Source: Butyrivibrio sp. (GTDB taxonomy: Bacteria; Bacillota; Clostridia; Lachnospirales; Lachnospiraceae). Taken from it: 64,000 bases of DNA. Made by a program: the position numbers and the translations under genes. The notes beneath the pieces are model-generated. The model was not told the origin of the DNA, searched no databases, and saw only the letters and a program-made list of their open reading frames with translations. Positions 41,945 to 49,920 of the stretch are shown one piece after another (the first letter of the stretch is position 1; the number at the start of each line of letters is the position of its first letter). The stretch is from positions 38,728 to 102,727 of the forward strand of contig NZ_JAGAYD010000244.1 in the NCBI RefSeq assembly GCF_017940685.1, given 5' to 3'.

Positions 41945-43084
41945 ATGGCTGTAAATATATCAAGTACTGACTCATTAAAGAAACTTGGAAAGATTACAAA
42001 AAAGAGTGTAGAAGAATCCAATTCAAAGCTTGTAAAGGATATCCCTCTTGATGAGATAGTTCCTAACCCCGATAATACAAAGCTGTTCACGATGGAAAAT
42101 GTCGAGGGCTTAGTAGAGAGTATCAAGAGTATCGGCTTTAATGGTGCGATAGATGTGTACCGTCTGCCTAACGGAAAATATCAGATATCATCCGGGCACA
42201 GAAGATATGCAGCGGTAAAGAGGCTTGAATGGAAGACTATTCCCTGTATAATTATGGAGCCTGAGGATGATATTCTTGTCAGGAAAAAGCTTGTAGAAAG
42301 TAATATAAACACCCGTGTTCTTTCACCTATTGAGCTTGCAAGGTCTATTCAGTATTATGAGCTTATTCTGAGAGAGGAAAATTTTAAAGGTGATATCAAC
42401 ACCCGCCTTGGAGAGATATTCAGCATTTCAAGAACCAAGGTTTCAAAACTTAAATCACTTTTAAAACTTGCTGATGATATTCAGGAACTTGCAAAAGCAA
42501 AGAATTTCCCATATGAAGCCTTTGAAGATGCCGTTAATTTCCCAGCTGATAAACAGAAACAGCTTGCAGAAAGACTTAAAAAGCATCTTGAGAAAAACCC
42601 TACATCCGAGATAGATACTCCTGTTGTCAATATGTATGTAGGTGAGATAAAGAATGAGCTTCAGATTGAAAAAGAACGTAAGGAAAGAGAAAAGCTTGAA
42701 CAGGCTGTACAGGAACATAAGGAGCTGATAGAAGAGAAGCTTGCAGAGAAGCTTGCAGAGAAGATTAAACAGGCAGAAGAGTCTGAGGACGAGCTTGAAC
42801 CTGAGGATGTAGACCTTTTAGAACCTTCAAGCATTGTGGATTCTCTTCCAAAACTTGAAGAACAAGATAGACTTCCGGCTGATTTTGGAGCAGAAGAAGA
42901 TAGTTACGAAGAAGTCCGGGATGTTCCGATAGCGATGGAAAACGCAAAAGAGCCCGAAACACAGTTATATGCTTATACCGATAGGATGGAAGAGGAGATT
43001 ACAAGAAACAAGTTTAATAAAGCTACTAAAGAAGCACTTATAAAGAAGCTGAATAAGCTCATAAAGATCCTTGAGAGTATGTAA
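41945..43084 (+). CDS. parB: ParB/Spo0J-family centromere-binding protein
   Basis: The N-terminal CTP-binding domain includes IPLDEIVPNPDNTKLF, GLVESIKSIGFNGAI and SSGHRRYAAVKRL. A helix-turn-helix region (GEIFSISRTKVSKLKSLLKL) follows, and then a long charged coiled coil (EKERKEREKLEQAVQEH, about residues 235-280) and C-terminal dimer helix. It should load on parS and spread. Start ATG follows parA by zero bases. A terminator closes the operon. Confidence 0.95.
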   Translation: MAVNISSTDSLKKLGKITKKSVEESNSKLVKDIPLDEIVPNPDNTKLFTMENVEGLVESIKSIGFNGAIDVYRLPNGKYQISSGHRRYAAVKRLEWKTIPCIIMEPEDDILVRKKLVESNINTRVLSPIELARSIQYYELILREENFKGDINTRLGEIFSISRTKVSKLKSLLKLADDIQELAKAKNFPYEAFEDAVNFPADKQKQLAERLKKHLEKNPTSEIDTPVVNMYVGEIKNELQIEKERKEREKLEQAVQEHKELIEEKLAEKLAEKIKQAEESEDELEPEDVDLLEPSSIVDSLPKLEEQDRLPADFGAEEDSYEEVRDVPIAMENAKEPETQLYAYTDRMEEEITRNKFNKATKEALIKKLNKLIKILESM

Positions 43085-43087
43085 AGA

Positions 43088-43120
43088 AAAAGCCTCGCTA
43101 ATTGATAGCGGGGCTTTGAT
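43088..43120. terminator. Bidirectional terminator between parB and 43127
   Basis: AGCCTCGCT (43091-43099) pairs with AGCGGGGCT (43107-43115). T-rich sequence follows on the plus strand and AAAAA precedes, so it can stop both convergent operons. Confidence 0.8.
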
Positions 43121-43126
43121 TTTGCC

Positions 43127-43612
43127 TTATTTTACAATCTCTGCGTATAAGATCCTGCTGATAAGCGTTGTTCCATCCGAACGCAAGTTAACTGCATCTT
43201 CCGGCACATAGAGTATCACGTTGGCATCTTTTTTTCTGATCTTATTGCCAGTCTTGATAACGCTCACATCATTGCCGTTAACGTCAAGAGTGAAGGTATA
43301 TCTTACAAGTTCCCTTGCAAACGTCCCAGAAAGCCCCTTTTCGGTCTTATCGTTGTTTTCAATATCCTTTACTTTGCCTTCTATAATGAGCACTTTATTT
43401 GCAAAAAACGGATAGCTCCAGGAAATGCAGTACGCAGCGTAAGCTATAAGGATTATAAGTGTAAAAAGAGCAATATTTAGCGACTGCATACCAATTGTCA
43501 AAGACAGGCCAAAGATTATCAGTCCTGCTCCCAGCATTATAAATGATATGAGTTGTCCTTTTATACATGCCGGTAATTCTTTGTATGCTAAAAACGAATT
43601 ATTTTTCTTCAT
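43127..43612 (-). CDS. Two-span membrane protein, 161 residues
   Basis: Hydrophobic segments at about 20-43 and 46-66 are followed by a C-terminal domain with beta-strand character (KVLIIEGKVKDI, RYTFTLDVNGNDV, NVILYVPEDAVNL) that recalls small membrane-anchored OB- or SH3-like domains. It is the second gene of an operon with the zinc-ribbon protein. No family name is supported. Confidence 0.6.
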   Translation of the reverse strand: MKKNNSFLAYKELPACIKGQLISFIMLGAGLIIFGLSLTIGMQSLNIALFTLIILIAYAAYCISWSYPFFANKVLIIEGKVKDIENNDKTEKGLSGTFARELVRYTFTLDVNGNDVSVIKTGNKIRKKDANVILYVPEDAVNLRSDGTTLISRILYAEIVK

Positions 43613-43625
43613 ATATGCCTCATTA

Positions 43626-44489
43626 TCAGATGAAATTGATCATGCCAACTACAACGACGATTACGATAGCAATAAATGAGATAGTCTTAATGACCATTTC
43701 CGTAGTAACATGCTCTGTTCTTGCATCAATCTCTGCGGTCACATAGTCATAATAACCATCAGCATTTGCGTTGTATGTAGGTTTCTGCGGCTCTGTGCTT
43801 TCAGCTTTCGCACGTTCTCTTTTAAATGCTGCTCTGGGTGCACTTTCCTCAGGTTCTTCATCATATGAAACATCTTCGGATTCATCGGGTTCTTCTGCTT
43901 TTACTGCTTTGCCTTTTCCAATGATTGCCTTTGAATTATTTACAATATTGGAAGCAAAATTTCCTGCAAAGCCTGCGAGCTTTTTACTCTTAGATTCATC
44001 ATTAGAGGTTTTTTCTTCTTTATTATCGTCAGGCTTCTTTTGCTGCATTGAGGCATAGAAAGCTTCCATTTCCTTATCAGTTGAAATCTGTTCTTCCTCA
44101 GCCGCTTCCGGTTCAGGTTCGGGTTCAGGGGCTTTTCTTACCGGCTTTCTGGCCTCTGGCTCAGGTGTGGGTTCCGGTTCTTCGTAAGCAGGCCCTTCAG
44201 GTTCATCTACGACAGGATCTTCAGGCTGCTCTATCTCCGGTTCTGGTGTAGTGTCGTATGACTTATACACAGGTGTTTCAGTTTCAGTATAAACCACTTC
44301 GGGTTCTTCTACTTCCTGTATAGGCGCGGGCTTCGGCTCAGGCTTCTGAACCCTGGGCTTTTCCTGTATAGTTTCTTCCTTTTCCGCTGATGGTTTCTTG
44401 TCTGTAAGAGGTTGCGAGCATTTAGGACATATATTAGAATCCTTGTCTATGAATTTATTGCAGTGCGGGCATCTTATAAGCTGTGCCAT
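43626..44489 (-). CDS. Tail-anchored zinc-ribbon protein with acidic Pro/Glu linker
   Basis: The N-terminus has a zinc ribbon CPHCNKFI...CPKCSQPL (Cys8, 11, 22, 25). A long region rich in Glu-Pro repeats follows (about 30-150), then a charged segment, and the last 21 residues (TISFIAIVIVVVVGMINFI) form a C-terminal membrane anchor. This layout suggests a cytoplasmic scaffold held at the membrane. It has its own promoter at 44530-44558. Confidence 0.65.
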   Translation of the reverse strand: MAQLIRCPHCNKFIDKDSNICPKCSQPLTDKKPSAEKEETIQEKPRVQKPEPKPAPIQEVEEPEVVYTETETPVYKSYDTTPEPEIEQPEDPVVDEPEGPAYEEPEPTPEPEARKPVRKAPEPEPEPEAAEEEQISTDKEMEAFYASMQQKKPDDNKEEKTSNDESKSKKLAGFAGNFASNIVNNSKAIIGKGKAVKAEEPDESEDVSYDEEPEESAPRAAFKRERAKAESTEPQKPTYNANADGYYDYVTAEIDARTEHVTTEMVIKTISFIAIVIVVVVGMINFI

Positions 44490-44529
44490 GAAAATCCTCC
44501 TTTGAAAAAGTGCGAATGTTTATACAGTG

Positions 44530-44558
44530 ATATTACACCATTTGTGTATTTTTTACAA
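44530..44558 (-). promoter_or_regulatory. Promoter of the zinc-ribbon protein operon
   Basis: Minus strand: -35 TTGTAA (44553-44558), 17-bp spacer AAAATACACAAATGGTG, -10 TAATAT (44530-44535). Apart from a few bases it is the same promoter as at 32900-32928. Confidence 0.8.
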
Positions 44559-44573
44559 TACAAAAATAGCAAT

Positions 44574-44717
44574 AAAAAAATCACCCACTCTGTAAGAGAG
44601 GATGACTGTTTTACCGACATTCACTTGTCGGAAGGCCCTTATCTCAAGGGTATAAGCTGCGGCGAGATACTCGTCTCGCTGCCGCCAATAACAAGAGAAT
44701 TTTTAAGGAATTGGATT
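44574..44717 (-). ncRNA. Candidate small RNA of about 140 nt with four hairpins
   Basis: It has its own promoter (44724-44752) and its own terminator, and no reading frame. Minus-strand hairpins in order: GCGGCAGCGAGA/TCTCGCCGC (44685-44674, 44667-44659), CCCTT/AAGGG (44650-44636), CCGACA/TGTCGG (44631-44614), and the terminator TCATCC...GGGTGA (44605-44581) followed by TTTTTTT. It lies between the XRE gene and the zinc-ribbon operon. No known RNA family was recognised. Confidence 0.65.
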
Positions 44718-44723
44718 AATAAT

Positions 44724-44752
44724 AATTTACACCCTTAGTGTATCGAATACAA
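44724..44752 (-). promoter_or_regulatory. Promoter of the small RNA at 44574-44717
   Basis: Minus strand: -35 TTGTAT (44747-44752), 17-bp spacer TCGATACACTAAGGGTG, -10 TAAATT (44724-44729). The inverted repeat TACAC-N5-GTGTA is perfect here. Confidence 0.75.
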
Positions 44753-44781
44753 GAGTTTTTTAAAAATTTGTCAAAATATAC

Positions 44782-44810
44782 AAAAAAATATGCCAGCTGA
44801 GGCTGACATA
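44782..44810 (-). terminator. Terminator of the XRE gene
   Basis: Minus strand TATGTCAGC pairs with GCTGGCATA around CTCA (44810-44802, 44797-44789) and is followed by TTTTTTT. Confidence 0.8.
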
Positions 44811-44832
44811 TTGCAATTTTGATATTTACTGT

Positions 44833-45342
44833 TTATCTTATACGCTTGGGCTGCGGGAATGAATCAGGTGTACATGCATAATACTTAAAGAACGGTGCAT
44901 GTCTCACAGACTGCTCTGAGCATCTAAAGACATCTTTCCGTTTGTTGTATATGCCCCATTCACCATAATTCTTTTGCCCGTCACTATATGTAATGAATAC
45001 AGGCTTGCTGTCATAAAGAACAAGGTCTTTCTCGTCGATCTCTACGAGGAAGTCGTCAAGAAATAGAAAACCTTTTGAACCAATGGATTCATTCTCAATA
45101 GAACTTCTTCCGATAAGGAAATCAACAGTTATTCCAAAATAATCAGCTAACTGTACAAGAACCTCGTAGCTTGGTCTTTTTGCTCCGATTTCCCAGGATG
45201 AAAGTGTAGATACCGGGAGCTTCTTATCCATTCCGCAAAATATAGAAAAGCTCTCGCAAAATTCTCCCTGTTTTAATTTCCTGCTTATTCTGATGGATTT
45301 TAATCTGTTTGCGAACAGATTACTCCTTTGTTTTGTAGCCAT
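44833..45342 (-). CDS. XRE-family transcriptional regulator
   Basis: An N-terminal HTH_3 domain (about residues 10-78) has the pattern RLKSIRISRKLKQGEFCESF, TLSSWEIGAKRPSYEVL and LADYFGITVDFLIGR. The C-terminal 90 residues form a separate domain (LVLYDSKPVFITYSDGQKN) that might sense or dimerise. It is transcribed alone with a terminator. A 20-bp perfect palindrome covers its transcription start, so it likely represses itself. The same half-site occurs in many promoters of the window, which makes this protein a candidate regulon regulator. Confidence 0.85.
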   Translation of the reverse strand: MATKQRSNLFANRLKSIRISRKLKQGEFCESFSIFCGMDKKLPVSTLSSWEIGAKRPSYEVLVQLADYFGITVDFLIGRSSIENESIGSKGFLFLDDFLVEIDEKDLVLYDSKPVFITYSDGQKNYGEWGIYNKRKDVFRCSEQSVRHAPFFKYYACTPDSFPQPKRIR

Positions 45343-45395
45343 TTTAATCCCCTTTCGTTTTGTGATCTAGCATATCACTATCTTGATGTAACACT

Positions 45396-45415
45396 ATATA
45401 AGTGTACACTTATAT
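45396..45415. promoter_or_regulatory. 20-bp perfect palindrome at the XRE start site (operator)
   Basis: ATATAAGTGTACACTTATAT is a perfect palindrome. It begins 2 bp after the minus-strand -10 box (TATATT, 45418-45423; -35 TTTACA, 45442-45447, spacer 18), so it covers position +1. Confidence 0.75.
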
Positions 45416-45457
45416 TTAATATACCATAGAAAAAAAATAATTGTAAAGTTTTCGTAG

Positions 45458-45529
45458 TTGCAATATTACACCTTTTGGTATATACTATAAGTGTATTAAA
45501 TGTGATATACTGAATTAGATAATATCACA
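45458..45529 (+). promoter_or_regulatory. Promoter and inverted repeat upstream of the signal peptidase fusion gene
   Basis: -35 TTGCAA (45458-45463), 17-bp spacer TATTACACCTTTTGGTA, -10 TATACT (45481-45486), then AAGTGTA half-site overlapping the start. An inverted repeat TGTGATAT/ATATCACA (45501-45508, 45522-45529) lies in the 5' leader and could be an operator or a hairpin near the ribosome binding site. Confidence 0.7.
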
Positions 45530-45553
45530 CTTGGCGTATAGAAAGGAAGTAGT

Positions 45554-47437
45554 ATGAGTAAAAAAATAATATCTCTGATAATGATATTTATGATGTTCCT
45601 GTCTTTCCCTGTAGTTTCTATGGCGGAAGATAAGGTTACTGGTGATGGGGAACAGGTGATTAAAGAAGTATCTGTTTCTATCCCGGATAATTACGCTGAA
45701 TGTACATTTACCCTGCAATATGAAAACGAAGAATTCGCCCCGGATAATGTAGAGCTGTTTTCTCCTAACAAGAAGGCTTATGGCTTTACAACTGATTCGG
45801 TATCGGGTGCTGTGAGCTGTACAGTTCAGAACGTAACGGCAGGAGAGTGGACTGTAAAAGCAACAAAGATGTTCCCTGCAAGTGCAGAAAAGAAAGAGAT
45901 CTGCAAGATCACAGTAAGTGTAAAGTCCTCTAATTCAGCCGCTAAGGATGTAACAGGAGACATCTCTTTATCAAAGGAGATCTCAGGCCTTAGCTATTAC
46001 TGGAAGGATGACAACATTGTTGTAACATGGACTGACGAGAGTGTTGGCAACGTGGATGTTACCGTTACAGACTCTAAGACATTAAAGATCCTTGGCAACG
46101 AGAAAGTAAAGCAGATGTATTACGAATGCCCTGTGGGTGACAGCGTAGACGAAATTATTTTGAGTGTTGTTCCTGCAACTTCATCCGGCATCTCCGGCGC
46201 AGAAGTAACTTATGTCATAAGGAATAATTACAATCCCGATGCTCAGATTGTTTTTGACTCATCAGAATACATCAACACCGCAACAAGACACGGTATTGCA
46301 ACAGTAGGAGAGCAGTACACATTAAAGTATGTTGACAATGGAAATATCGTTGGGGCATCCGGCAAGCTCGAAGTAGGTGACAACGACTTTGAAGTACCGG
46401 TCACAGAGGGCGATAACAATGTTATCGTTTATGTGGTAGATGATGATGGTAACATGAAATCATTTACGGATTTCGTTATCGTTGATACTGTACCTCCAAT
46501 TCTCAAGATAGAAGATGATATTTCCGGCACAAGTACCTATAACAACTCAATCTCTTTTAGCGGTAACGTATCAGATTTTGAGACCTTGTATAACGGTACG
46601 CAGGAAGTAGAAGTTGATGAAAGAGGCTATTTTGATGTAACAGCTACTCTGAGAGAGGGTAATAACGAGATCACCCTTGTAGCAACGGATAAGGCAGGGA
46701 ACAATGCTACTTATACAGCATATGTTGAAATGCTTGTAAAGAAAGCTCCTGCGATTGGTCCAATACAGATAGCGGGTATTGTACTTTTAGTCATTGCACT
46801 TATCCTTTTGGTAGTATTTATCATCAAAAAGAGAAACGGTGGTGACGGCGGTTCAAAGAAGGGGAAGAAAATCCCACATTTTGAAGAGGATGAAGAAGAG
46901 GAAGTAGAAGATAAGCGTAAGGCAAAGGAAACAAAGAAGTCAGAGCCTATTATTGATAAGGGAATGCTCTTTTGTTCGATAATCATTCTGGCAGGGTGCT
47001 TGTTCTTGAGTATCTTCGTTGTCCAGTTTACTCATGTTGAGAGCGGTTCAATGGAGCCTACCATCATGACGGATGAATTTACCATAGTCAATAAACTCGC
47101 ATACATGACAAAAGAGCCTCAAAGAGGCGACATCATCGCATTTAAGTCAGAAGAATATAATAGATACCTCTTAAAGAGGATCATTGGAGTTCCTGGCGAT
47201 GAGATAGAGTTCCATGACGGATATGTATATATCAATGGTCTTATCTGTGATGAATCAGCTTATCTTGATGAAGATATTGAGACTAACTGTGATAAGTCCT
47301 TTACTGTACCTGATGGCTCATACTTCGTGATGGGAGATAACAGGGAACACAGTACAGACTCAAGATTTTTTAAGTCTCCTTATGTCTTGAAGGACGACAT
47401 CATGGGACGTGTTTTCTATCATTTCAGCTTCGGTTGA
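45554..47437 (+). CDS. Signal peptidase I fused to an Ig-like extracellular module
   Basis: A cleavable-looking signal peptide (residues 1-24) opens the 627-residue chain. About 370 residues of beta-rich, Ig/cadherin-like extracellular domains follow, with DKAGNNATYTAYVEM near the end. A first membrane helix (near 400-422), a charged cytosolic linker, and a second helix (near 475-495) lead to a signal peptidase I domain with Ser499 in SGSMEPTI, Lys541 in LLKRIIGVPGD and the GDNREHSTDSR motif. Both the Ig-like part and the catalytic part would lie outside. It may process the exported subunits of the transfer or Tad-like systems. Confidence 0.88.
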   Translation: MSKKIISLIMIFMMFLSFPVVSMAEDKVTGDGEQVIKEVSVSIPDNYAECTFTLQYENEEFAPDNVELFSPNKKAYGFTTDSVSGAVSCTVQNVTAGEWTVKATKMFPASAEKKEICKITVSVKSSNSAAKDVTGDISLSKEISGLSYYWKDDNIVVTWTDESVGNVDVTVTDSKTLKILGNEKVKQMYYECPVGDSVDEIILSVVPATSSGISGAEVTYVIRNNYNPDAQIVFDSSEYINTATRHGIATVGEQYTLKYVDNGNIVGASGKLEVGDNDFEVPVTEGDNNVIVYVVDDDGNMKSFTDFVIVDTVPPILKIEDDISGTSTYNNSISFSGNVSDFETLYNGTQEVEVDERGYFDVTATLREGNNEITLVATDKAGNNATYTAYVEMLVKKAPAIGPIQIAGIVLLVIALILLVVFIIKKRNGGDGGSKKGKKIPHFEEDEEEEVEDKRKAKETKKSEPIIDKGMLFCSIIILAGCLFLSIFVVQFTHVESGSMEPTIMTDEFTIVNKLAYMTKEPQRGDIIAFKSEEYNRYLLKRIIGVPGDEIEFHDGYVYINGLICDESAYLDEDIETNCDKSFTVPDGSYFVMGDNREHSTDSRFFKSPYVLKDDIMGRVFYHFSFG

Positions 47438-47459
47438 TATATCTGATACACCAAAAAAT

Positions 47460-47493
47460 ATACCCCTTTAGCTTATATCTGCTAAAGGGGTAT
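47460..47493. terminator. Bidirectional terminator
   Basis: A perfect 13-bp stem ATACCCCTTTAGC / GCTAAAGGGGTAT (47460-47472, 47481-47493) is flanked by AAAAAAT and TTTTTT. It can end both the fusion gene and the convergent recombination operon. Confidence 0.9.
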
Positions 47494-47500
47494 TTTTTAC

Positions 47501-48382
47501 TTAAAAAGCGATGAACTGTAAATACTGCTTATTCTCCTGGGCTGTTATGGTAAACTCTGCCGCCGGATGCGCGCTGAGATGGTTGATGAACTCTGTCCAT
47601 CTTTTCCCAGTTTTCTCAATTGCCTTAGGCCCGAAAGCTACGGTTCTTTCTTTACCGCTTGCATCCAGTACTCTAAGGGTCTTCCATCCGTCCTTGCTGT
47701 CTGCAAGGGGAGCTTTAGCCTTAACCTTGAACTTCGCCTTTGTCATCTCGACAACATTCGAAGGCTTTGGGGCTTCAGCCTGAGGCTGAACATTCTGCTG
47801 TTCCTTAGGTACTTCCTGAGAAGCTGCATCCTGTGAATTTCTCCAGTTTGCCTGATCCTTAGCTGCTTTTTCCCTTATCTGTTCAAGCTCGTCTTTACGC
47901 TTCTGATAAGATACAACGTATCTCTCTGCGATATGACGAAGATCGTGAAATGATATGGGGATATTGCAGAAGATCTTCTTGCCATCTTCGCCGGGGACAG
48001 AAGCATTGATACAGTAGCCACCATTTGTTGAGTTCATGATGCCGATAGACTTCTCAGCATTTTCTCCGGTAGTATACTTGAATGCTTTAGGGTACTTCTC
48101 GCCTGCCTGTTTCTCATTGGCAAGAATCCTTTCCATTCTTCCGTGAAGAATGTCATAAGCCCAGTTATCAAAACACTGCGCTCCATCCCTAAGACACTCC
48201 ATATATATATCAAAGCTTTTTCCTTTGCCGCTTGCGCCCTTCTCAATAAAACTGAATTTCAGCTTATCAATGCCATAGGCGGGATAGACTTTGATGCCCC
48301 AGTTCTGAGTCCAGGTATCAAAAATCGCATTACTTGTCATCTGTTCCTCAATATGACTAATGGTACGACTTGCCTTTGCCAT
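47501..48382 (-). CDS. Hypothetical protein of the recombination operon, 293 residues
   Basis: Starts at the stop codon of the RecD-like gene (1-bp overlap) and so is co-translated. It has a helical, charged middle (KRKDELEQIREKAAKDQ), a Pro/Gln-rich linker near 195-210 and a C-terminal domain WKTLRVLDASGKERTVAFGP that looks like a compact beta domain. Linked to helicase and nuclease genes, it may bind DNA. No family recognised. Confidence 0.6.
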   Translation of the reverse strand: MAKASRTISHIEEQMTSNAIFDTWTQNWGIKVYPAYGIDKLKFSFIEKGASGKGKSFDIYMECLRDGAQCFDNWAYDILHGRMERILANEKQAGEKYPKAFKYTTGENAEKSIGIMNSTNGGYCINASVPGEDGKKIFCNIPISFHDLRHIAERYVVSYQKRKDELEQIREKAAKDQANWRNSQDAASQEVPKEQQNVQPQAEAPKPSNVVEMTKAKFKVKAKAPLADSKDGWKTLRVLDASGKERTVAFGPKAIEKTGKRWTEFINHLSAHPAAEFTITAQENKQYLQFIAF

Positions 48383-49902
48383 TACGCCACCTCCTTAATG
48401 TGCTTTTTCTCAGCATACATCTTTAAGTATTCTGAGAGCATTGTTGTTCTGAGGCAGGAAGCCTCTGTTTCTATTGCCTTTTTTACAGCTTCAGGCTCGC
48501 ATATAAGAAAACATTCTTTTTTCGCCCTTGTTACTGCTGTATAAAGAAGATTTCTCTGGAGCATGGTTTCATGTTCGTTGAGCATCAGAGTGATAACGCT
48601 CTTGGCTTCAGATCCTTGGCTTTTGTGAATGCTCATCGCATAGGCCAGTGTGATCCTTCCTGTCAGCTCGAATTTATCGAACATTACCTCTTTACCATTG
48701 ACTTTGATTGACACAAACATGTTATCTACAACGTCTTTAATAACGCCGATATCACCGTTTGATGCGTCATCATCGTTCTGTAAAAACATTACCATATCAC
48801 CTGTCCTATAAAACTCCCTCCCAACTTTTATTTGGGCTCTTGGGTGAGGGTTTACAATCTGTTGGATTCTTTTGTTTACCTCAATAGAACAAGTATCTCC
48901 ATGCTGCCTGTACGGAGTTAAAACCATTACATTCTGTACTCCATACTTTTCAATTTCCTGCTTGTAGAAATGCAGGATCTGATCCATTGCACTGCATCCT
49001 TCAACCGGTTTTGAAAGGTGAAAATCCTTTCCTGCGTGAAGATGCCAGTCGCCGTTTTTGATAAGTTGTATATTATCGGCAAGATCTGATTCACCTTTTT
49101 GTCTGAAGGTCTTTGTAAGCCTTGCCACAGGAACTACTTTCGATGAAATAATATCCCTTAGGACTGCTCCTGAACCAACAGAAGGGAGCTGATCTGTATC
49201 GCCTACCCATACAACACGCTGTCCTGTCTGCACAGCCTTTAAGAAGGCTTCTGCAAGGAAATCGTCAAGCATTGATACCTCATCACAGATGGTAGTATCT
49301 ATACTCTTATCAAATGGTTTTGGCTCCATCTTATCAGGATTGATCTCAAGAAGTCTGTGAGCTGTCTTTGCATCAAAGCCGGTACTCTCAGAAATTCTTC
49401 TTGCAGCCTTTCCAGTTGGAGCACAGTACAATATGTTTTTATCACCCAGCATGAGAAGAACATCATTTATGACATTCAACACGCAGGTTTTTCCGGTACC
49501 AGGGCCTCCTGTCAGAATAAGAAAAAGATTATTACATGCTGCCTTAACAGCATCTCTTTGTCCTATGTGAAGTTTAAGGCCCTTTATCTTTTCGACTTCA
49601 TTGATCTTTTCGTCAAGGAGCTTGTCAGGATAAACCCTGTGTGGAGCATCCATAACCCTTAAGATATTAAGGGCTATGTTTGCTTCTGCGGATGCGTAGG
49701 GTGGGAGAGTAATGTAAACTTTGCCATCAACCTTCCTTGCTACGATATTTCCGCTTTTTATATCAGAGTTTAAAAAGCTTAAAGAGGCGTCGCCCTTAAG
49801 CTTTTTTGCTACCTGATGAAGATAATCTTCACTCAGCCAGGAATTTCCTGTCTGGTTAAGAAGCTCCTCAATAAAAGCAGCATTGCTTTTAATTTTAGGC
49901 AT
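48382..49902 (-). CDS. RecD2-like superfamily 1 helicase
   Basis: Walker A GGPGTGKT lies near residue 133, APTGKAARR near 165, a Walker B-like TTICDEVSMLD near 205, and the C-terminal UvrD-like motif AYAMSIHKSQGSEAK near 445. The 506 residues are shorter than RecD2 (about 740) because most of the N-terminal region is missing. It should unwind DNA 5' to 3'. It forms an operon with the YqaJ nuclease and fits a recombination or conjugative DNA-processing role. Confidence 0.85.
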   Translation of the reverse strand: MPKIKSNAAFIEELLNQTGNSWLSEDYLHQVAKKLKGDASLSFLNSDIKSGNIVARKVDGKVYITLPPYASAEANIALNILRVMDAPHRVYPDKLLDEKINEVEKIKGLKLHIGQRDAVKAACNNLFLILTGGPGTGKTCVLNVINDVLLMLGDKNILYCAPTGKAARRISESTGFDAKTAHRLLEINPDKMEPKPFDKSIDTTICDEVSMLDDFLAEAFLKAVQTGQRVVWVGDTDQLPSVGSGAVLRDIISSKVVPVARLTKTFRQKGESDLADNIQLIKNGDWHLHAGKDFHLSKPVEGCSAMDQILHFYKQEIEKYGVQNVMVLTPYRQHGDTCSIEVNKRIQQIVNPHPRAQIKVGREFYRTGDMVMFLQNDDDASNGDIGVIKDVVDNMFVSIKVNGKEVMFDKFELTGRITLAYAMSIHKSQGSEAKSVITLMLNEHETMLQRNLLYTAVTRAKKECFLICEPEAVKKAIETEASCLRTTMLSEYLKMYAEKKHIKEVA

Positions 49903-49920
49903 TTGTGCCTCCCTTCCTCT

